A stretch of 64,000 nt of DNA from Methylomonas albis. GTDB taxonomy: Bacteria > Pseudomonadota > Gammaproteobacteria > Methylococcales > Methylomonadaceae. The notes under the pieces were generated by a model that was not told the origin of the DNA, made no database searches, and was given only the letters and a program-made list of their open reading frames with translations. Position 1 is the stretch's first letter, and each line of letters begins with the position of its first letter. The translations under genes and the position numbers were made by a program. Location: contig NZ_JACXSS010000001.1 of the NCBI RefSeq assembly GCF_014850955.1, forward strand, positions 1,178,001-1,242,000, in the 5' to 3' direction. Positions 15,636-25,350 of the stretch are shown one piece after another.

Positions 15636-17957
15636 ATGAGCAAAAGTTTAGTCATTGTAGAGTCACCGGCAAAATGCAAAACCATAGAGAAGTATCTGGG
15701 TAAGGATTTTCAGGTACTAGCCTCATACGGCCACGTCCGCGATTTGATTCCAAAAGAGGGGGCTGTTGACCCGGAAAACGGTTTTGCGATGAAATACCAG
15801 GTGATTGATCGCAATCAGCGACATCTACAAGAAATCGGCAAAGCCATTAAGAACGTCGATACGCTATATCTGGCAACTGACCCTGATCGCGAAGGCGAGG
15901 CGATTTCCTGGCATGTTTTTGAGCATCTTAAAGAAAAAAAGCTCTTAAAAAACAAAGAAGTACTGCGAGTGGTATTTCATGAGATCACCAAAAAGGCGGT
16001 CACCGAGGCGATCGCCCACCCCACTGAGTTATCCAATAATCTGGTCAATGCGCAACAAGCACGTAGAGCGCTAGACTATTTAGTCGGTTTCAATTTATCG
16101 CCTTTGCTGTGGAAGAAAATCCGCCGAGGTTTATCCGCTGGTCGAGTGCAAAGCCCTGCTTTGCGGATGATCGTCGAACGCGAAATGGAAATCGAAGCCT
16201 TCAAGACCCGTGAATACTGGTCGCATACCGCAGAAGCCAGCGCGCAAGGCTTGCCGTTCAAAGCCAGACTAACGCATTTCAGCGGTGAAAAACTGAATCA
16301 GTTCAGTTTTACCGACGAAGCGCAAGCCAATCAAGTGAAACAAAGCTTGTTAGATGCAGCTGACGGCCAATTGATCGTCACTAAGCTGGAGAAAAAGCAA
16401 CGCAGCAAAAATCCGGCGCCGCCGTTTATCACGTCGACCTTACAGCAGGAAGCCGCCCGCAAGCTGGGTTTTACCACCAAACGGACGATGATGGTGGCGC
16501 AACAGTTGTACGAGGGTATCGATCTGGGCGGTGAAGCTGTCGGTTTGATCTCTTATATGCGTACCGATTCGGTCAATCTGGCCGAAGAGGCGCTTGCCGA
16601 TATTCGCGAGCTGATCGCGGAAAAATACGGCGCTGACGATGTGCCAAAAGAGCCGCGCCGTTTCAAGACTAAATCTAAAAACGCTCAGGAAGCGCATGAA
16701 GCCATCAGGCCCACTTCGGTGCGGCGTTTGCCCGAGCAGGTGAAAAACCGGCTTAGTGCCGAGCAGTTCAAGCTCTACGATTTGATCTGGAAGCGCACAG
16801 TCGCTTGCCAGATGATTCACGCCACTTTGAATCAGGTGGCGGTCGATCTAAATTGCGGCAGTGATAAAAACGTGTTCCGCGCCACCGGTTCCACGGTGAC
16901 TAATCCGGGTTTCATGAAGGTGTATCTGGAAGGCGTGGATGACAGTAAAGAAGCCGCCGATGATCAGGATAGTCTGTTGCCGCCAATGGAAGAGGGGCGG
17001 CCGGTGGTATTGAATGAGATTGCGGCAACCCAACATTTTACCGAGCCGCCGCCGCGTTATAGCGAGGCGAGTTTAGTTAAGGCGCTGGAAGAGCACGGCA
17101 TAGGCCGGCCGTCCACTTATGCGACGATTATTTCGACCTTGCAAAACCGCGAATATGTGACGATAGACAGCAAGCGGTTTTATCCAACCGATGTGGGGCG
17201 TATCGTTAACAAGTTCTTGACTGAGCACTTTACAAAATACGTTGATTACAGCTTTACTGCCAATCTCGAAGACGAACTGGATGCGGTATCGCGCGGCGAG
17301 AAAGACTGGATTCCGTTGATGAACGATTTCTGGCGACCGTTCACGCAGTTGATCACCGAGAAAGAAGAGAGTGTGCAGCGCAAGGACGTGACGCAGGAAA
17401 GCATTGACGAGCAGTGCCCGGAATGCGGCAGTCCGCTGTCGATTCGCTTGGGACGCAACGGCCGGTTCATTGGTTGTACCAATTATCCGACTTGTTCTTA
17501 TACCCGAAATTTGGGCGATGACAATGCGGGGCCCGCGTCGGCTGAGCCCGAAGTTGTCGAAGGTCGGGTATGTCCAAAGTGCGAGTCAACACTGGTGATC
17601 AAAACCGGGCGTTACGGCAAGTTTGTCGGTTGTAGCGGCTATCCGAAATGCAAACACATCGAGCCGTTGGAGAAGCCATCGGATACCGGCGTCGAATGTC
17701 CGCAGTGCAAAAAAGGCGCAATTCTGAAGCGTAAAGCGCGTAGCGGGAAGATTTTTTATTCATGCTCGGAATATCCGAAATGCGATTATGCTCTGTGGGA
17801 TGCGCCGATCAAGGAAAGTTGCCCGGATTGCAATTGGCCGATTTTGACCTTAAAAACCACCAAGCGGCGCGGGACCGAAAAAGTTTGCCCACAGAAAGAG
17901 TGCAAATACGCAACGCCATACGAGGGTGATCCGGACGATGTAAACGGGCCGGTTTGA
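15636..17957 (+). CDS. topA: DNA topoisomerase I
   Basis: Type IA topoisomerase of 773 aa that relaxes negative supercoils. The Toprim domain (SLVIVESPAKCKTIEKYLG ... LATDPDREGEAISWH) supplies acidic metal ligands; the active-site Tyr is in GLISYMRTDSVNLA (about residue 305). Zinc-ribbon modules follow in the C-terminal third: CPECGSPL, CPKCEST, CPQCKKGA and CPDCNWP, each with a second Cys pair. It completes the dprA-smg-topA block, 16 nt after smg. Confidence 0.97.
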   Translation: MSKSLVIVESPAKCKTIEKYLGKDFQVLASYGHVRDLIPKEGAVDPENGFAMKYQVIDRNQRHLQEIGKAIKNVDTLYLATDPDREGEAISWHVFEHLKEKKLLKNKEVLRVVFHEITKKAVTEAIAHPTELSNNLVNAQQARRALDYLVGFNLSPLLWKKIRRGLSAGRVQSPALRMIVEREMEIEAFKTREYWSHTAEASAQGLPFKARLTHFSGEKLNQFSFTDEAQANQVKQSLLDAADGQLIVTKLEKKQRSKNPAPPFITSTLQQEAARKLGFTTKRTMMVAQQLYEGIDLGGEAVGLISYMRTDSVNLAEEALADIRELIAEKYGADDVPKEPRRFKTKSKNAQEAHEAIRPTSVRRLPEQVKNRLSAEQFKLYDLIWKRTVACQMIHATLNQVAVDLNCGSDKNVFRATGSTVTNPGFMKVYLEGVDDSKEAADDQDSLLPPMEEGRPVVLNEIAATQHFTEPPPRYSEASLVKALEEHGIGRPSTYATIISTLQNREYVTIDSKRFYPTDVGRIVNKFLTEHFTKYVDYSFTANLEDELDAVSRGEKDWIPLMNDFWRPFTQLITEKEESVQRKDVTQESIDEQCPECGSPLSIRLGRNGRFIGCTNYPTCSYTRNLGDDNAGPASAEPEVVEGRVCPKCESTLVIKTGRYGKFVGCSGYPKCKHIEPLEKPSDTGVECPQCKKGAILKRKARSGKIFYSCSEYPKCDYALWDAPIKESCPDCNWPILTLKTTKRRGTEKVCPQKECKYATPYEGDPDDVNGPV

Positions 17958-17961
17958 GTTT

Positions 17962-18420
17962 CTAAGGGAGCGTCACTTTTTGGCCGACTTGGATGGTGTG
18001 CTTATCAATAAAGCCGGCAGGTAGTTCCAGCATGTATCGGGCGGCCACTTTAGAATCATAAATCCTACAGGGGTCTTTAGTGCAGGGCTGTATATCCTTT
18101 AACAGCCCTGTAATCCGGCCGTCCCCCGATAAAAACACTACATCCAATGCCAGTAGGGTGTTTTTCATCCACAGTGCGCGGCGTGTTTGGTCCGGATAGA
18201 TAAATAACATGCCTTGGTCTGCGGCAAGTTCCTGGCGAAACATCAATCCGCGTTCGCGTTCGCTCTCGTTGGTGGCGATAGCCACGTAGACGATACGTTG
18301 TTGATCTATAAATGTGAGTTGGCGTTTGAACTCTGTGAACGCGTTTGCCGAAGCGCCCGCGCTGTTGATTGTGGCAAGGACGGCTAGGCCGAAAATAGAA
18401 CGAAAGAGATAAGGATGCAT
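17962..18420 (-). CDS. secreted DUF192 protein
   Basis: Exported protein of 152 aa with a signal peptide (MHPYLFRSIFGLAVLATINSA) and the DUF192 core: ATNESERERGLMFRQELA, GMLFIYPDQTRRALWMKNTLLALDVVFL and ARYMLELPAGFIDKH. The family is widespread and functionally uncharacterised. It is convergent with topA, their stops 4 nt apart. Confidence 0.88.
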   Translation of the reverse strand: MHPYLFRSIFGLAVLATINSAGASANAFTEFKRQLTFIDQQRIVYVAIATNESERERGLMFRQELAADQGMLFIYPDQTRRALWMKNTLLALDVVFLSGDGRITGLLKDIQPCTKDPCRIYDSKVAARYMLELPAGFIDKHTIQVGQKVTLP

Positions 18421-18488
18421 GCGGGTGTCAGTAATATAAGGTTGTCTTTGAGGATGCGGCTGATTATAATGCCGCGTTCAATTATTTA

Positions 18489-18572
<84 letters not shown>

Positions 18573-18680
18573 TTTCTGCGTTATTCATAACGATACGACC
18601 TTAAGTTCCCCAGATTTAAACATCGCCGGCAGGTCTTCCCAAAATATAAAACCATATCTTTAATTTTTTGAGGTAGTGCA

Positions 18681-19976
18681 ATGCAAGTTTCTGTCGAGAA
18701 GACATCAGAGTTAAGCCGAAAAATGACTGTTAGTATTCCTGATGCCGTGGTTCAGGAAAAAATGGAAACTCGCTTTAAAAAACTCGCTCGCGAAGTCAAA
18801 GTGGACGGTTTCCGTCCGGGTAAAGTCCCTGCGAGCATGGTTAAAAAGCTTTACGCCGATAGAGTTAGAAACGAAGTAACTGGCGACTTAATTCAATCGA
18901 CTTATTTCGAAGCACTGCAACAACAGGATTTGAATCCTGCCGGTCATCCGCATATTCATCCGACCGAGAAAGCTGAGGGTTTTGAATACATCGCAGAGTT
19001 TGAAGTCTATCCGGAGATCATTCTGGACGGTGTCAGTGAATTAAAGGTCGATCGTCCTTCCGCAACTGTGGAAGAGGCTGATGTCGATAACATGATAGAA
19101 AAACTGCGTCAGCAAAAGAAAACTTGGAATGCCGTCGAGCGTGCGTCTCAGGATGCGGATCGGGTGACCATTCATTTTTCGGGCGTGGCCGATGGCGAGA
19201 ATTTTACCGACGGTAAGGTCGAAAATTACCAGGTGGAAATCGGCGGCAAACAAATGATTCCTGGCTTTGAAGATGAGTTGAAAGGGTTGGTTGTCGGTGC
19301 CGCCAAAACGTTTTCAGTTACTTTCCCAGAGCAATACAACAGCGAAAAATTAGCCGGCAAGGTTGCTGAGTTTGAGATCGAGTTGGTTAAAATCGAAGAA
19401 CCGGTTTTACCAGTCGTCGATGCGGAATTTATCAAGGCTTATGGTGTTGAAGACGGCGATGCGGCAAGTTTCCGTACCGATGTTCGCGCCAACATGGACA
19501 GAGAGTTGAACCAAGGCCTGAAAAACAAGTTAAAAAATGCAGTGATGGATGCCTTGTACGAGAACGTCGTTATCGCGATGCCTAATGCATTGATAGATCA
19601 AGAGATTCAAGAGTTGATGAAGCCTTACGCCGAGCGCGCGAAGAACATGCGTTTGAAGCTCGAAGACCTGAATTTGCCCAGGGATGCGTTTGAAGGTCAG
19701 GCCAAGCGCCGAGTAGCCTTGGGCTTGATTCTGGGTGAAATCATTCAAAAGAATGACATCAAGGTGGACGCCGATAAAGTACGTGCGGTCATTGATGATA
19801 TGGCGAAGAGTTATGAGCGCCCCGAAGACGTTGTGAACTGGTATTATGCTGACAAGGCCAGGCTGAATGATGTGCAGCAGATGGTTTTAGAGGATCAAGC
19901 TGTTGCATGGATTGTCAGTCAGGCTAAAATCACCGACGTAACAGTTGGTTTTGATGATGTCATGGAAAAACAGTAA
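18681..19976 (+). CDS. tig: trigger factor
   Basis: Ribosome-associated chaperone and prolyl isomerase of 431 aa. The N-terminal domain has the ribosome-docking signature FRPGKVPASMVKKLY (near residues 45-59), the middle FKBP-type domain includes TIHFSGVADGENFTDG and IGGKQMIPGFEDELKGL, and the C-terminal helical arm domain is full length. AGGTAG lies before the ATG. It heads tig-clpP-clpX-lon, the common protein quality-control cluster. Confidence 0.98.
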   Translation: MQVSVEKTSELSRKMTVSIPDAVVQEKMETRFKKLAREVKVDGFRPGKVPASMVKKLYADRVRNEVTGDLIQSTYFEALQQQDLNPAGHPHIHPTEKAEGFEYIAEFEVYPEIILDGVSELKVDRPSATVEEADVDNMIEKLRQQKKTWNAVERASQDADRVTIHFSGVADGENFTDGKVENYQVEIGGKQMIPGFEDELKGLVVGAAKTFSVTFPEQYNSEKLAGKVAEFEIELVKIEEPVLPVVDAEFIKAYGVEDGDAASFRTDVRANMDRELNQGLKNKLKNAVMDALYENVVIAMPNALIDQEIQELMKPYAERAKNMRLKLEDLNLPRDAFEGQAKRRVALGLILGEIIQKNDIKVDADKVRAVIDDMAKSYERPEDVVNWYYADKARLNDVQQMVLEDQAVAWIVSQAKITDVTVGFDDVMEKQ

Positions 19977-19992
19977 CGAATGAGGGCTAAAC

Positions 19993-20628
19993 GTGTTTAA
20001 CCGAAATGTGATGAGCGAAATGATGGCGCCGCAAGCGGCGGGCGGTCTAGTGCCTATAGTGGTTGAACAAACAGCCCGTGGGGAAAGATCGTACGATATT
20101 TATTCCCGTTTGCTGAAAGAACGGGTAATTTTTCTGGTTGGCCAAGTAGAAGATTACTCGGCTAATTTGGTGGTAGCGCAATTGCTGTTCTTGGAATCTG
20201 AAAATCCGGATAAAGATATTCATTTGTATATCAATTCGCCCGGCGGCTCAGTGACAGCGGGGATGTCGATTTATGACACCATGCAATTTATCAAACCGGA
20301 TGTCAGCACCATGTGTATCGGTCAGGCCGCCAGCATGGGGGCTTTGTTGTTGGCGGGTGGTGCCAATGGTAAACGCTATTGCTTACCGCACTCCAGGGTG
20401 ATGATTCATCAACCTTTGGGCGGTTTTCAAGGCCAGGCGTCGGATTTTGATATTCATGCACGGGAGATTTTGGCTATCCGTGACCGATTGAATAAAATCC
20501 TGGCTCATCATACCGGGCAACCGCTGGAAAAAATTCAGCAGGATACGGATCGAGACAATTTTTTGAGTTCTCAGCAAGCAGTTGATTACGGTTTGATCGA
20601 CAAAGTATTGACTAGTCGTACTGCTTGA
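19993..20628 (+). CDS. clpP: ATP-dependent Clp protease proteolytic subunit
   Basis: Serine peptidase of 211 aa that forms the ClpP barrel. The catalytic triad is visible: Ser in [15 protein letters not shown], His in [14 protein letters not shown] and Asp in DTDRDNFLS. The start codon is GTG at 19993, 16 nt after tig; an ATG at 20008 is possible. The N-terminus is a short propeptide-like segment before [23 protein letters not shown]. Confidence 0.98.
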   Translation: MFNRNVMSEMMAPQAAGGLVPIVVEQTARGERSYDIYSRLLKERVIFLVGQVEDYSANLVVAQLLFLESENPDKDIHLYINSPGGSVTAGMSIYDTMQFIKPDVSTMCIGQAASMGALLLAGGANGKRYCLPHSRVMIHQPLGGFQGQASDFDIHAREILAIRDRLNKILAHHTGQPLEKIQQDTDRDNFLSSQQAVDYGLIDKVLTSRTA

Positions 20629-20641
20629 TAAGTGTCGCGTA

Positions 20642-20707
20642 GCCTCGTCAAGAGTGCGGAGTGATTTGAATGTTAGTTTTTGATATATTTTATCGCCATG
20701 ACGAGGC
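20642..20707. promoter_or_regulatory. 9-bp inverted repeat enclosing the clpX upstream region
   Basis: GCCTCGTCA (20642-20650) and its exact reverse complement TGACGAGGC (20699-20707) enclose 48 nt of AT-rich DNA (including TGATATATTTTAT) 25 nt upstream of clpX. It could be an operator pair, an RNA stem at the end of clpP mRNA, or coincidence. Confidence 0.4.
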
Positions 20708-20731
20708 AATGTATCACGGTGGAGTCTGTCT

Positions 20732-22006
20732 ATGAGTAGAGACAAGAAAGGTAAAGACGATGAAAAGCTTCTTTACTGTTCTTTTTGCGGTAAAAGTCAA
20801 AATGAAGTCAGGAAACTGATTGCGGGTCCATCCGTTTACGTTTGTGACGAATGCGTGGAATTGTGCAATGACATTATCCGAGACGAGTTGCTGGAAGACG
20901 AGATGTCGGTGGCAGGCGGTGCGCTGCCTAAACCGAAGGAAATCAAGCAAGAGTTGGATGGTTATGTAATCGGACAGGAAAATGCAAAAAAAATCCTGGC
21001 GGTAGCGGTTTACAATCACTACAAACGCTTGCGCAGCAACAGTAAAAAGAACGAAGTCGAGTTGGCGAAAAGTAATATCTTGCTGATCGGGCCGACCGGT
21101 TCCGGTAAAACTTTGTTGGCCGAAACCTTGGCTAGATTGCTGGATGTGCCTTTCACCATAGCAGATGCCACGACGCTGACTGAAGCGGGTTATGTCGGTG
21201 AAGATGTTGAAAACATCATTTTGAAGATTCTGCAAAAATGCGATTACGATGTGGAAAAGGCGGAGACCGGTATCGTTTATATCGACGAGATCGATAAAAT
21301 CTCCCGCAAATCCGATAATCCATCCATCACTCGCGACGTATCCGGCGAAGGTGTGCAGCAGGCTTTGTTGAAACTGATTGAGGGTACTGTTGCGTCTGTA
21401 CCGCCGCAAGGTGGTCGGAAACATCCGCAGCAGGACTTTTTGCAGGTTAACACAGCAAATATTCTGTTCATCGTCGGCGGTGCGTTTGCCGGTTTGGATA
21501 AGGTTATTAAGCATCGTACTGAGAAAGGCGGTATCGGTTTCTCCGCTGAAGTTAAAACCAAAGATGACAAGCGAAACGTCGGTGAGATTTTTGCCGATGT
21601 CCGTTCCGAGGATTTAATCAAATACGGTTTGATTCCCGAGTTTGTCGGTCGTTTGCCGGTTATTGCAACTCTGGATGAGCTGGATGAAGCGGCGCTGATC
21701 CAGATTTTGACTCAGCCTAAAAATGCTTTGATCAAACAATATAAACATTTGTTTGAAATGGAAGGCGCGGAGCTGGAATTTAGAGATGATTCTTTGTCGG
21801 CAATCGCGCGTAAGTCGATGGAAAGAAAAACCGGTGCCAGAGGATTGCGCACGATAGTCGAGAACGTGTTGTTGGATACGATGTACGAACTACCTTCCAA
21901 CGACAAAATATCGAAAGTCGTGATTGATGAGAACGTTATTCTGGGTAATTCGGAGCCAATTTTGGTGTACGAGGCTGAACAAAAACTGGTGGCTTCGGAC
22001 GCTTAA
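20732..22006 (+). CDS. clpX: Clp protease ATP-binding subunit ClpX
   Basis: AAA+ unfoldase of 424 aa that feeds substrates to ClpP. The N-terminal zinc-binding domain has CSFCGKS and CDECVELC; the AAA+ module has Walker [16 protein letters not shown], the pore loop GYVGEDVE, Walker [11 protein letters not shown], the IGF-type loop [10 protein letters not shown], and the sensor-2 region [10 protein letters not shown]. It follows clpP by about 100 nt. Confidence 0.98.
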   Translation: MSRDKKGKDDEKLLYCSFCGKSQNEVRKLIAGPSVYVCDECVELCNDIIRDELLEDEMSVAGGALPKPKEIKQELDGYVIGQENAKKILAVAVYNHYKRLRSNSKKNEVELAKSNILLIGPTGSGKTLLAETLARLLDVPFTIADATTLTEAGYVGEDVENIILKILQKCDYDVEKAETGIVYIDEIDKISRKSDNPSITRDVSGEGVQQALLKLIEGTVASVPPQGGRKHPQQDFLQVNTANILFIVGGAFAGLDKVIKHRTEKGGIGFSAEVKTKDDKRNVGEIFADVRSEDLIKYGLIPEFVGRLPVIATLDELDEAALIQILTQPKNALIKQYKHLFEMEGAELEFRDDSLSAIARKSMERKTGARGLRTIVENVLLDTMYELPSNDKISKVVIDENVILGNSEPILVYEAEQKLVASDA

Positions 22007-22055
22007 GTTTGGGGTTTTGATCGTCCGCTTGTTATTCCGGCGAAATAGTAAAATT

Positions 22056-22093
22056 AAAAAGGGGGCTTTTTTGGTAAAGCCCCCTTTTTTTTT
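22056..22093 (+). terminator. rho-independent terminator after clpX
   Basis: Stem AAAGGGGGCTTT / AAAGCCCCCTTT with a short loop is followed by a run of nine Ts, 50 nt after the clpX stop. It is A-rich on the 5' side but the next genes are codirectional. Confidence 0.9.
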
Positions 22094-22110
22094 GCCCGAA
22101 ATTAAAGATA

Positions 22111-22138
22111 CTTGTTTTCTAGGAGTTCATCCTCATAT
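22111..22138 (+). promoter_or_regulatory. sigma32-like heat-shock promoter of lon
   Basis: CTTGTT (22111-22116), a 14-nt spacer and CCTCATAT (22131-22138) match the sigma32 pattern (TTGAA-type -35, CCCCATNT -10) with one mismatch in the -10 box, 45 nt upstream of lon. lon is a classical heat-shock gene. Confidence 0.55.
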
Positions 22139-22182
22139 AGGATGACAACTACTGTTTTGAGCTGCTCAAGGGAGCAAATGAA

Positions 22183-24600
22183 ATGACCGAGTCAAATACC
22201 AAAGATGAATTAATTCCAGTCTTGCCTTTACGGGACGTGGTGGTCTATCCGCATATGGTGATTCCATTGTTTGTTGGTAGAGGCATGTCAATCGATGCTC
22301 TTGATGCCGCGATTAAACAAGATAAGCAAGTGTTATTGATTGCCCAGAAGCAGGCCGATGTGGATGAGCCCGGGTTTGATGACTTGTACAAGGTGGGCAC
22401 CCTGGCCAATATTTTACAGTTATTGAAATTGCCGGACGGCACTGTGAAAGTGTTGGTTGAGGGTAGTCAGCGCTGCTCCGTGGCGAAATATCAAGAAGTT
22501 GATAATTATTGCGCTGCCAGCGTAGTGGAGTTGAGTGACGAGTTATCCATTTCCGAGCAGGAAGCGGACGTTTTGCAGCGTACCGCGATTAACTCGTTCG
22601 ATCAGTATGTGAAATTGAATAATAAAATTCCGCCTGAGGTTTTGAACTCGCTTGCCGGAATCGACGACCTTAGCCGTTTAGCCGATACCATGGCTGCCCA
22701 CATGGCGTTAAAGGTTGAAGAAAAACAGCTGATGCTGGAAATGGTGGATGTCGCCAAACGTCTGGAAAACTTGATGACGTTGATGGAAGGCGAAGTCGAT
22801 ATTCTGGAAATGGAAAAGAAAATTCGTGGTCGCGTTAAAAAGCAGATGGAAAAAAATCAGCGCGAATACTATTTGAATGAACAAATGAAAGCCATTCAAA
22901 AAGAGCTGGGCGAGATGGATGAAGCCAGTAACGAGATCGAAGAGCTGGAAAGGAAAATTGCTGCGGCCGGCATGTCTGCCGAAGCCAAAACCAAGGCGAC
23001 GGCCGAGTTGAATAAGCTGAAAATGATGTCGCCGATGTCGGCAGAAGCGACAGTAGTACGCAACTACATCGATTGGATGGTAAACGTGCCTTGGAAGAAG
23101 AAAACCAAGGTTCGGCATGATTTAAAAGTCGCCGAAGAGGTGTTGGAAGCTGAACATTACGGTCTGGATAAGGTGAAAGAGCGGATACTCGAGTATCTTG
23201 CCGTGCAGCAGCGAGTGAAGGCGTTGAAGGGGCCTATTCTGTGTTTGGTCGGCCCTCCTGGGGTTGGTAAAACCTCTCTTGGCCAGTCGATTGCGCGGGC
23301 CACCAATCGCAAGTATGTGCGGATGGCGTTGGGCGGGGTTAGAGACGAAGCGGAAATACGCGGGCACAGACGTACCTATATCGGTTCGATGCCGGGCAAA
23401 ATTCTGCAAAATTTGTCGAAAATCAAAACCCGCAACCCGATGTTCTTGTTGGATGAGATCGACAAAATGGCGGCGGATTTTCGCGGTGATCCGGCTTCTG
23501 CGTTGCTGGAAGTCCTTGATCCCGAGCAGAACCATACTTTCTCGGATCATTATCTGGAAGTCGATTTCGATTTATCCGACGTCATGTTCGTGGCTACTGC
23601 GAATACCATGAATATCCCGCCAGCCTTAATGGACAGGATGGAAATTATCCGCCTGGCCGGTTATACCGAAGATGAAAAAGTCAACATAGCCATGCGCTTT
23701 TTAATTCCGAAGCAGATCAAAAATAATGGTCTGGCCGAATCGGAAATTCATATCTCGGAATCAGCGGTTAAGGACATTGTTCGCTACTACACGCGGGAAG
23801 CCGGTGTTCGCGGACTGGAGCGGGAAATTTCTAAAATTTGTCGGAAAGTCGTCAAAGACCTGTTATTGAAATCCAGAAAAGGCCGTATCTCGGTTACCGA
23901 AAAAACGCTGGATAAATATCTTGGTGTGCGGCGGTTTAGCTACGGTATGGCTGAAGATAACGACCAAATTGGTCAGGTTACCGGTTTGGCATGGACCGAG
24001 GTCGGTGGCGAATTGCTGACGATCGAAACCGCAGTGATGCCAGGTAAGGGCAAACAGTTGGCGACCGGTAAGCTCGGCGATGTGATGAAGGAGTCGATTG
24101 AGGCGGCGGTTACGGTTGTCAGGAGTCGAGCCAATATTTTGGGTATCGACAGTGATGTGTTCCAGAAAAACGATATTCATGTCCATGTTCCGGAAGGTGC
24201 TACGCCAAAAGACGGACCGAGCGCTGGTATTGGGATGTGTACTGCCATCATTTCCGCGCTGACCAAAATTCCGGTGCGTGCGGATGTAGCGATGACCGGC
24301 GAGATCACGCTGAGGGGGGAAGTGCTGCCTATCGGCGGATTAAAAGAAAAGCTGTTGGCGGCGCATCGCGGCGGCATTACGACTGTAGTGATTCCTGCGG
24401 AAAACGAGAAGGATCTCGCGGAAATCCCCGAAAACATCAAACGCAATTTGGCGATTAAGTGTGTCCGTTGGATAGATGAAGTTTTGGAGTTGGCGCTACA
24501 GCATATCCCCACCCCGATTGTAGCTATTCCGGTGGCTGAAATAAGTGAGACTGCCTCCACCAAGGCAGAGGTAAAAAAACCGGGTGTTGTTGCGCACTAA
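22183..24600 (+). CDS. lon: ATP-dependent Lon protease
   Basis: Cytoplasmic AAA+ protease of 805 aa. The N-terminal substrate domain begins [23 protein letters not shown]; Walker A is [15 protein letters not shown], Walker [11 protein letters not shown]; the peptidase dyad Ser is in [15 protein letters not shown] (about residue 680) and Lys in [17 protein letters not shown] (about 725). A GGAG sits at 22171-22174 before the ATG. It stands in its usual place between clpX and hupB. Confidence 0.98.
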   Translation: MTESNTKDELIPVLPLRDVVVYPHMVIPLFVGRGMSIDALDAAIKQDKQVLLIAQKQADVDEPGFDDLYKVGTLANILQLLKLPDGTVKVLVEGSQRCSVAKYQEVDNYCAASVVELSDELSISEQEADVLQRTAINSFDQYVKLNNKIPPEVLNSLAGIDDLSRLADTMAAHMALKVEEKQLMLEMVDVAKRLENLMTLMEGEVDILEMEKKIRGRVKKQMEKNQREYYLNEQMKAIQKELGEMDEASNEIEELERKIAAAGMSAEAKTKATAELNKLKMMSPMSAEATVVRNYIDWMVNVPWKKKTKVRHDLKVAEEVLEAEHYGLDKVKERILEYLAVQQRVKALKGPILCLVGPPGVGKTSLGQSIARATNRKYVRMALGGVRDEAEIRGHRRTYIGSMPGKILQNLSKIKTRNPMFLLDEIDKMAADFRGDPASALLEVLDPEQNHTFSDHYLEVDFDLSDVMFVATANTMNIPPALMDRMEIIRLAGYTEDEKVNIAMRFLIPKQIKNNGLAESEIHISESAVKDIVRYYTREAGVRGLEREISKICRKVVKDLLLKSRKGRISVTEKTLDKYLGVRRFSYGMAEDNDQIGQVTGLAWTEVGGELLTIETAVMPGKGKQLATGKLGDVMKESIEAAVTVVRSRANILGIDSDVFQKNDIHVHVPEGATPKDGPSAGIGMCTAIISALTKIPVRADVAMTGEITLRGEVLPIGGLKEKLLAAHRGGITTVVIPAENEKDLAEIPENIKRNLAIKCVRWIDEVLELALQHIPTPIVAIPVAEISETASTKAEVKKPGVVAH

Positions 24601-24612
24601 ATGTTGGGTCGA

Positions 24613-24648
24613 ATCGGCGGAAACCATCCAAATCGTGGCTTCCGCCGA
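24613..24648. terminator. hairpin downstream of lon
   Basis: CGGCGGAA and TTCCGCCG form an 8-bp stem a few nt after the lon stop. There is no T-run, so it may be an mRNA-stabilising hairpin or weak terminator. Confidence 0.45.
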
Positions 24649-24657
24649 CTTCAGTGC

Positions 24658-24687
24658 TTGACATCGCTTGCAGCCGATTGATATAAA
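24658..24687 (+). promoter_or_regulatory. sigma70 promoter of hupB
   Basis: A perfect TTGACA (24658-24663) is followed after 18 nt by TATAAA (24682-24687), about 120 nt upstream of hupB. Confidence 0.6.
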
Positions 24688-24807
24688 TGTCGGCCTCTCG
24701 CACCAGGAGAGGCTGAAAATCGGGTTGGTGGAAAACCGGTTAGTGGGCAAATCCAAGCATTTGTTTGCTGAGCATAATTAATACAACGACATCCTAAGGG
24801 GAAATAA

Positions 24808-25080
24808 ATGAATAAATCGGAACTTATCGATGCAATCGCCAGTGCGTCCCAGTTAACTAAAGCGGATGCGGGTCGCGCTTTAGATGGCTTTATCAAAGCT
24901 GTAGAAGATGCTTTGAAACAAGGCGATTCTGTTGCCTTGGTTGGCTTCGGCACGTTCGATGTTAAAGAAAGAGCAGAGCGTAAAGGCCGTAATCCGCAAA
25001 CCGGTGAAGAGATAACTATCAAAGCTGCGAAAATTCCTTCATTTAAAGCTGGCAAATCTTTAAAAGATGCTGTAAACTAG
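24808..25080 (+). CDS. hupB: HU-type DNA-binding protein
   Basis: Nucleoid protein of 90 aa, the canonical HU length. It begins [22 protein letters not shown] and has the DNA-binding beta-arm region [24 protein letters not shown]. It lies between lon and ppiD as in E. coli, with two tRNA genes interposed before ppiD. AGGGG precedes the ATG. Confidence 0.97.
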   Translation: MNKSELIDAIASASQLTKADAGRALDGFIKAVEDALKQGDSVALVGFGTFDVKERAERKGRNPQTGEEITIKAAKIPSFKAGKSLKDAVN

Positions 25081-25093
25081 CCGTTCTTTAGTC

Positions 25094-25169
25094 GGGTGCT
25101 TAGCTCAGCTGGGAGAGCATCGCCCTTACAAGGCGAGGGTCGGGGGTTCGAACCCCTCAGCACCCACCA
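25094..25169 (+). tRNA. tRNA-Val (anticodon UAC)
   Basis: Acceptor GGGTGCT pairs with AGCACCC; the anticodon loop CTTACAAG carries TAC; the T-loop TTCGAAC and an encoded ACCA end complete a normal cloverleaf. Confidence 0.97.
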
Positions 25170-25175
25170 GACTTT

Positions 25176-25252
25176 GGAGCGGTAGTTCAGTTGGTTAGAA
25201 TACCGGCCTGTCACGCCGGGGGTCGCGGGTTCGAGTCCCGTCCGCTCCGCCA
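25176..25252 (+). tRNA. tRNA-Asp (anticodon GUC)
   Basis: Acceptor GGAGCGG pairs with CCGCTCC, with discriminator G and encoded CCA; the anticodon stem-loop CCGGC-CTGTCAC-GCCGG carries GTC. It follows tRNA-Val by 6 nt and is probably processed from the same transcript. Confidence 0.97.
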
Positions 25253-25256
25253 AAAC

Positions 25257-25294
25257 AGAAACCTCGGGCCGTATGGTTCGAGGTTTTTTTTTGC
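25257..25294 (+). terminator. rho-independent terminator after the tRNA pair
   Basis: AAACCTCG and CGAGGTTT form a stem followed by nine Ts, directly behind tRNA-Asp. Confidence 0.85.
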
Positions 25295-25350
25295 CTGTTA
25301 ATTTTATGGCCTGAAGTGATCGGGTTTAATTCTGTTTAAGGACAGCGTTT

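Noticed and set aside
18640-18680. Sigma32-like promoter in front of tig
   Set aside because: CCATATCT resembles a -10 box but spacing to the nearest -35-like sequence is too short.
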